A DNA stretch of 10,425 nucleotides from positions 1 to 10,425 of the forward strand of contig JAQTSL010000108.1 in NCBI GenBank assembly GCA_028711355.1, read 5' to 3'. How positions within the stretch are numbered: the stretch's first letter is position 1; every line of letters starts with the position of its first letter. The position numbers and the translations under genes are program-made. Below the pieces are notes generated by a model. That model saw nothing but the letters and a program-made list of their open reading frames with translations. It made no database searches and was not told the DNA's origin. Below are positions 7,191 to 10,425 of the stretch, piece after piece. Source of the DNA: Rhodoferax sp. (GTDB taxonomy: Bacteria; Pseudomonadota; Gammaproteobacteria; Burkholderiales; Burkholderiaceae_C).

Positions 7191-7667
7191 TTAATAGGTT
7201 TTTGGCACCGGCATGATGGTCTGCTGCAACACCGCGCACGGCGTCTGACGGCCGTCGTCGCCGACGTGTAGCACTTCGACTGCGGTCACGATGAGGCGTT
7301 TGCCGGCCTTGAGCACGCGCCCGGTAGCGCACAGCTCGCCACCCTGGCACGCTACCAAAAAGTTGATCTTGTATTCCACCGTCACCACCTCCTGGTCGGC
7401 GGCTGCCACCGTCATGGCGGCGTAGCCCCCGGCAATGTCGGCTAGCGCGCCGATGGCGCCGCCGTGAAAAGCGCCCTGCTGCTGCGTCACCTTGTCGCTG
7501 TACGGCAAGGTAATGACGCATTCACCTGGCACCACGCGCAGCAGTTCGGCGCCCAGATGGCGCATCAACCCCTGACGCTCAAAGCTTTGTTGCACGCGCG
7601 CAAGCGGCGACAGGCGGTCGTCTTGGTTTTCGCCTGACTGATGGTTGGCGTGCCGTGGGTGTGTCAT
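7191..7667 (-). CDS. PaaI-family hotdog thioesterase
   Basis: A 158-residue single-hotdog-fold protein. The family signature GAFHGGAIGALADIAGGYAA (residues 65-84) contains the HGG motif (His68-Gly70) and the acidic residue Asp77, as in PaaI/YdiI-type acyl-CoA thioesterases, and VEYKINFLVAC (97-107) fits the following strand. Such enzymes hydrolyse acyl-CoA esters to free acid and CoA in the cytosol; here it could relieve build-up of a CoA intermediate of leucine breakdown. It starts 23 nt after the regulator stop and ends 26 nt before isovaleryl-CoA dehydrogenase, consistent with one operon. No clear Shine-Dalgarno precedes the ATG at 7667, and the first 20 residues are polar and atypical, so the start is less sure than the fold. 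Substrate is unknown. Confidence 0.88.
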   Translation of the reverse strand: MTHPRHANHQSGENQDDRLSPLARVQQSFERQGLMRHLGAELLRVVPGECVITLPYSDKVTQQQGAFHGGAIGALADIAGGYAAMTVAAADQEVVTVEYKINFLVACQGGELCATGRVLKAGKRLIVTAVEVLHVGDDGRQTPCAVLQQTIMPVPKTY

Positions 7668-7690
7668 GTGTTTGAAAATTCAGTCGCTGT

Positions 7691-8122
7691 TTATGGGGCA
7701 ACCGTTCGGACCCGGCTAGCCTTGGTGGCGGCCCTCTGGCGTGCTTTGACCAGCAGCGCGCGCGCCTCACGCTGGTGTTCGTTGAGCTCTTCCATATTGG
7801 CCTGCAAATCGGCCATCTGGCCCTCGAGCTGTTTTTGATGGTTGGCCAGCACCGCCAAAAACTTTTCCAACTGCGCGGCGGTATCGAGCGGGCTGTCGTA
7901 CATGTCGATGATGTCTTTGGCTTCGGTCAGCGACAGCCCCAGGCGCTTGGCGCGCAGGGTCAACTTGAGCCGGGTCCGGTCGCGGTTGCTATAGACCCGG
8001 TTGCGTCCGCCCGGGCCGCTGCGGGTGGGCTGCAACAGCCCCATGTCCTCATAAAACCGCATGGCGCGGGTGGTCAGGTCAAATTCCTGGGCCAGATCGC
8101 TGATGCTGTAGGTGGTGGACAT
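7691..8122 (-). CDS. liuR: MerR-family transcriptional regulator, LiuR-like
   Basis: A 143-residue DNA-binding protein. Residues 5-30 (YSISDLAQEFDLTTRAMRFY then EDMGLL) form the MerR winged helix-turn-helix. GGRNRVYSNRDRTRLKLTLR (38-57) is the wing and second helix, and residues about 80-130 form the long dimerisation coiled coil. There is no cysteine at all, so it is not a metal- or redox-sensing MerR. LiuR is the MerR-type regulator of leucine/isovalerate utilisation known from comparative genomics of proteobacteria. Its place as first gene of a cluster with isovaleryl-CoA dehydrogenase, and the palindrome just upstream, support the name. The inducer is presumably a CoA intermediate of the pathway, but this is not visible. 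No good Shine-Dalgarno precedes the ATG. The family is firm; the LiuR name is an inference from context. Confidence 0.88.
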   Translation of the reverse strand: MSTTYSISDLAQEFDLTTRAMRFYEDMGLLQPTRSGPGGRNRVYSNRDRTRLKLTLRAKRLGLSLTEAKDIIDMYDSPLDTAAQLEKFLAVLANHQKQLEGQMADLQANMEELNEHQREARALLVKARQRAATKASRVRTVAP

Positions 8123-8137
8123 GAGGGCTACTTTTGA

Positions 8138-8153
8138 TTGACGTTAACGTCAA
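8138..8153. promoter_or_regulatory. probable LiuR operator, perfect 16-bp palindrome
   Basis: TTGACGTTAACGTCAA is an exact palindrome, 15 bp upstream of the regulator's start codon. A further half-site CGTCAAT follows at 8154-8160, so that ATTGACG at 8137-8143 and CGTCAAT at 8154-8160 also form an inverted repeat. Form and place fit autoregulation by the MerR-type protein and control of the whole cluster. The sequence resembles the TT.ACGT..ACGT.AA type of site that I recall for LiuR. Confidence 0.75.
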
Positions 8154-8158
8154 CGTCA

Positions 8159-8187
8159 ATTATCAGGCAATTTCGCCGTGACAACAA
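8159..8187 (-). promoter_or_regulatory. candidate promoter of the catabolic operon
   Basis: On the minus strand TTGTTG (8187-8182) and GATAAT (8164-8159) are separated by 17 nt. Transcription would begin within the palindrome, so bound regulator would block it. Other pairings using the TTGACG sequences inside the palindrome as a -35 box are possible but have poor -10 boxes. Confidence 0.4.
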
Positions 8188-8294
8188 CGCGGCAGGCGCA
8201 AAGGGTGTCATTCAAAGAGGCGACTGGCGGCAGTGTCTGGTACGGCGCCAGGGAACAAGGCCGCAATCGCGGTTTTACCCCAGGTTGGCTCTTT

Positions 8295-9899
8295 TTAAAA
8301 TTTGTCACAGCCTCGCTTGACCAACTCACAACTCACTTTGTAGTCCGCCTTTGCCCTGTCAAGTAAGCCCATATTTTCATAGGCTTGGGCGCGCCCATAA
8401 ATGTGTCTTGGGTTGACACCATTCCGGTTATCGTAGTTAATTTTGATGGCACGACTAAATGCCGAGGCTGCATTTGGCCAATCTGCTATCTTGAGATAAG
8501 CAACAGCCAAGTTCCCATGCGCATTTGCCACTTTTTCATTAATCGCAACGGCTGTTTTAAGGTCATCAATTGCCTTGTCATTTACATCTATTTTTAAGTA
8601 CTCGGTGCCACGGTTGTAATAGATTCTATTAGCCCCCGGGAGTGTTGTTCTGCCAGCCAGCAGACGCTGTGCATCATCCCAAAGTAATACTGGATGCGAG
8701 AGTGTTACCAGCCGATCCATGGACAATGGTATAAGAGCCACTGCAATCAGCGATAAAACCAGTACTACTGTTTTACGATCAACTTGCATAAAAATAATCG
8801 GGATCAAGCAAAAAATACCAGGCGCCCATAAATAACTGCGATAGAGCACAAAAACCTCTTGAATGTGAATTGAAGATAGTTCTGTCATGAACATTAACCA
8901 CGGAAACAACATGGCAAAACCTGCCAGACCGGAAATACGGCGTTGCAGCAACAGCCAAAATGCAGCACCACCCCATGTCATAAAGCATACGGCAGCAAGC
9001 AGATAGGGTGACAATAAACTTGAGGCAAAAGGTTCACGCATATCAATTGACATCCATCGCGGGTTTGGAGCCAGCCACAGAAAGATATACTTAAAATAGA
9101 GCCACATCTGGGTTAAGACACTTAAAGGGTAGCCTATTTCCTGATCCGGCAACATTTCTTGAGCATAAAGTTCGTAGGCGGAGCCGAGATATTTTCGCTT
9201 GATCAAAATAACCAGAAAAGATATGACAGCCAAAGTCAATAGGAGTTTCCAACGCTGTTTTAGCCGTATGAGCCAATCATGATGCAATAAAATTGTCATC
9301 ATGACTAAAATTGCCGGTAACATGATGGCGTGTTCTTTTGAAAATACAGCGAAGTAATATAATGGAACTGTGAGCCACAAAAAAAGTGGCTTATCCAGCA
9401 TGCTACCCTTCAAATAAGACAGCATGGCCAATAGGCAAAACAAAGTCGCCATCACCGTTGTTCGTTGCACCAGATATCCGACAGCATAGGTTGATACCGG
9501 ATGCAATCCGAATAACATGGCGGCAAAGAATGCGGCAAGTTGCGGACTCAGTCCTTTTTTATCGTACCCTTTGTCGAGTATTTCTTCAAATAGACATAAA
9601 AGAAATAAATACAAGGCAATGACAGTTGCCAGATGCAATATTAAATTGGTAATGCGAAAGTTGATTAAATCAAGTCCAAATAATAACTTGGTCCATGCCA
9701 AGCTTGCATACGGAAGCGAACGCAACTCGAACAAGTTGAAGTGGTAATTTGACACGGGTTGATGGCCGTCGTTAACAGCCCTGAAAAAAGGCAGATCATC
9801 AAAAATAATGGCATTATTTAAAAATTGTCCATACAGCCAACTGATGATTCCAATCAGGATAATTAAACTGAATGCAGTTGCATGACTACGCTTGAACAA
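8295..9899 (-). CDS. multi-pass GT-C-like glycosyltransferase with C-terminal TPRs, probably pilin-modifying
   Basis: From the TTG at 9899 this is a 534-residue integral membrane protein. A first hydrophobic helix is followed by the motif NAIIFDDLPFF with Asp34-Asp35, which matches the acidic first-loop motif of GT-C glycosyltransferases. LHPVSTYAVGYLVQRTTVMA (about 132-151), FSKEHAIMLP (186-195) and VLYRSYLWAPGI (351-362) resemble the HP.....V, SKE.G and ER.LYLP motifs of TMTC-type O-mannosyltransferases and related bacterial TPR proteins. About ten hydrophobic segments precede residue 400; three TPR-like units occupy about 425-530. Such enzymes use a lipid-linked sugar and act outside the inner membrane. 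The gene follows pilA, so pilin is the likely acceptor (inference). The TTG start is chosen because GGAG lies 6 nt before it. The gene is far richer in A+T than the catabolic cluster, suggesting horizontal transfer. Alternatively it may modify another surface protein. Confidence 0.8.
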   Translation of the reverse strand: MFKRSHATAFSLIILIGIISWLYGQFLNNAIIFDDLPFFRAVNDGHQPVSNYHFNLFELRSLPYASLAWTKLLFGLDLINFRITNLILHLATVIALYLFLLCLFEEILDKGYDKKGLSPQLAAFFAAMLFGLHPVSTYAVGYLVQRTTVMATLFCLLAMLSYLKGSMLDKPLFLWLTVPLYYFAVFSKEHAIMLPAILVMMTILLHHDWLIRLKQRWKLLLTLAVISFLVILIKRKYLGSAYELYAQEMLPDQEIGYPLSVLTQMWLYFKYIFLWLAPNPRWMSIDMREPFASSLLSPYLLAAVCFMTWGGAAFWLLLQRRISGLAGFAMLFPWLMFMTELSSIHIQEVFVLYRSYLWAPGIFCLIPIIFMQVDRKTVVLVLSLIAVALIPLSMDRLVTLSHPVLLWDDAQRLLAGRTTLPGANRIYYNRGTEYLKIDVNDKAIDDLKTAVAINEKVANAHGNLAVAYLKIADWPNAASAFSRAIKINYDNRNGVNPRHIYGRAQAYENMGLLDRAKADYKVSCELVKRGCDKF

Positions 9900-9905
9900 G
9901 ATAAT

Positions 9906-9909
9906 CTCC
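9906..9909 (-). promoter_or_regulatory. ribosome binding site deciding a TTG start
   Basis: GGAG on the minus strand precedes TTG (9899-9897) by ATTATC. The longest open frame would begin at another TTG (9935), but that codon lies beside the T-run of the pilA terminator and has no ribosome site. No ATG is available before the first membrane helix. Confidence 0.6.
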
Positions 9910-9936
9910 GATAAAAACCCAACTGGGCGCGACAAT

Positions 9937-9965
9937 AAAAAAGCCCCTCATCGAGGGGCTTTTTT
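9937..9965 (-). terminator. rho-independent terminator after the pilin gene
   Basis: An 8-bp stem, AGCCCCTC (9942-9949) pairing with GAGGGGCT (9953-9960), with a 3-nt loop is flanked by six A and six T, so it can work in both directions. It begins 18 nt after the pilin stop codon. It lies between pilin and the membrane enzyme, so read-through would set a low level of the enzyme relative to pilin. Confidence 0.9.
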
Positions 9966-9982
9966 GATCAAAAAAGTCCTGA

Positions 9983-10396
9983 CTATTTACACAAATTGGC
10001 AGCAATACAGGAGCCAGAAGCGGTCCATGACACCCCGGTTGTGGCGGAGTAGGAGGGCGTAAGGATATAAGTATTGCTATCGACTTGTGCATTGCCGGTT
10101 GCCGTAATCACACTACTAGCAGTCGTTACACTGGCCACGTATTTGCCGCTCGCCAAGGTATTAGCCGGGACACCGCCGGAATCGGTGGTGCAGGCAGCCA
10201 AAACGCCGGCATATTCTTGCAAGCACAGCTCGACTGCCGTTTTGACAGCCTGTGTCGCCATCACGACTTCACTGAACTTGGCTTTTTTGGTGTAGGTCTG
10301 ATAGGCCGGCAAAGCGACTGCGGCCAAAATGCCAATAATCGCCACGACGATCATCAATTCGATCAGGGTAAAACCCTTTTGCGTAGAACGTTGCAT
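9983..10396 (-). CDS. pilA: type IV pilin, major-pilin-like (prepilin)
   Basis: A 137-residue prepilin. The short leader MQRSTQKG is cut by the prepilin peptidase PilD after Gly8, giving a mature N-terminal Phe9 that is then methylated. FTLIELMIVVAIIGILAAVA (9-28) is the canonical hydrophobic helix, with Glu13 at mature position 5 needed for assembly. The mature protein has 129 residues. There are four cysteines: Cys58 and Cys69, and Cys130 and Cys136 near the C-terminus, the latter pair forming a very small disulfide-bounded D-region (five residues between). The segment 89-128 is rich in Ser and Thr and is a possible site of glycosylation. A good Shine-Dalgarno, AGGAG, lies 6 nt before the ATG. 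The promoter is outside the window. Pilins of this type serve twitching, adhesion and DNA uptake. Whether this is the main pilin or an accessory copy cannot be decided here. Confidence 0.96.
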   Translation of the reverse strand: MQRSTQKGFTLIELMIVVAIIGILAAVALPAYQTYTKKAKFSEVVMATQAVKTAVELCLQEYAGVLAACTTDSGGVPANTLASGKYVASVTTASSVITATGNAQVDSNTYILTPSYSATTGVSWTASGSCIAANLCK

Positions 10397-10425
10397 AGGA
10401 AGCTCCTAAAAGGTTAAAAAAACGA

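Noticed and set aside
7165..7521. N-terminal extension of the isovaleryl-CoA dehydrogenase frame to 512 residues
   Set aside because: The added part is Arg-rich, overlaps the thioesterase gene in another frame, and the ribosome site and normal family start are at 7164.
8261..8276. CCGCAATCGCGG followed by TTTT as a terminator
   Set aside because: The stem is only 4 bp, and on the strand where the T-run would follow there is no gene to terminate.
8138..8320. Short plus-strand gene (60 residues) divergent from the regulator, with TTGACG and TATCAG as promoter
   Set aside because: The frame has no ribosome site or family resemblance and runs into the end of the membrane protein gene. The promoter-like match is probably a by-product of the operator palindrome.
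9900..9935. Longer start (TTG at 9935) for the membrane glycosyltransferase
   Set aside because: It lies beside the terminator T-run, has no ribosome site, and the TTG at 9899 has GGAG at proper spacing.

Overview
The window looks like chromosomal DNA of a betaproteobacterium, most likely Burkholderiales, family Comamonadaceae (Rhodoferax/Polaromonas-like). This rests on recognised protein families, G+C-rich codon use, gene order, and two kinds of short dispersed intergenic repeat that I associate with this group. No database search was possible, so the taxonomy is an inference. All nine genes lie on the minus strand, so the window is read from right to left.

Right end (about 8295-10425) is a type IV pilus locus: a pilin gene (pilA-like, 9983-10396), a strong stem-loop terminator, and then an AT-rich gene for a multi-membrane-span, GT-C-like glycosyltransferase with C-terminal TPRs (8295-9899). 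The arrangement suggests that the membrane enzyme glycosylates the pilin. This is the least characterised part of the window and the best candidate for new biology.

Middle (827-8153) is a seven-gene catabolic cluster. In transcription order it holds a MerR-family regulator (LiuR-like), a PaaI-type thioesterase, isovaleryl-CoA dehydrogenase, an allosteric-type beta-carbonic anhydrase, isocitrate dehydrogenase kinase/phosphatase (AceK), a thiolase and a second acyl-CoA dehydrogenase. A perfect 16-bp palindrome just upstream of the regulator is the likely operator. The set fits leucine/isovalerate breakdown. Isovaleryl-CoA is oxidised to methylcrotonyl-CoA. Carbonic anhydrase can supply bicarbonate for the biotin-dependent carboxylase, which is not in this window. 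The thiolase splits acetoacetyl-CoA, and AceK lets the resulting acetyl-CoA enter the glyoxylate bypass by switching off isocitrate dehydrogenase. The first genes are tightly packed, with gaps of 23, 26, -7 and 15 nt. The last two intergenic gaps carry dispersed repeats, including a 29-bp-arm inverted repeat that could form a strong hairpin before the last gene.

Left end (1-636) is a CBS-domain-pair protein whose 3' end lies outside the window. The 190-bp gap before it (637-826) holds no gene I can support.
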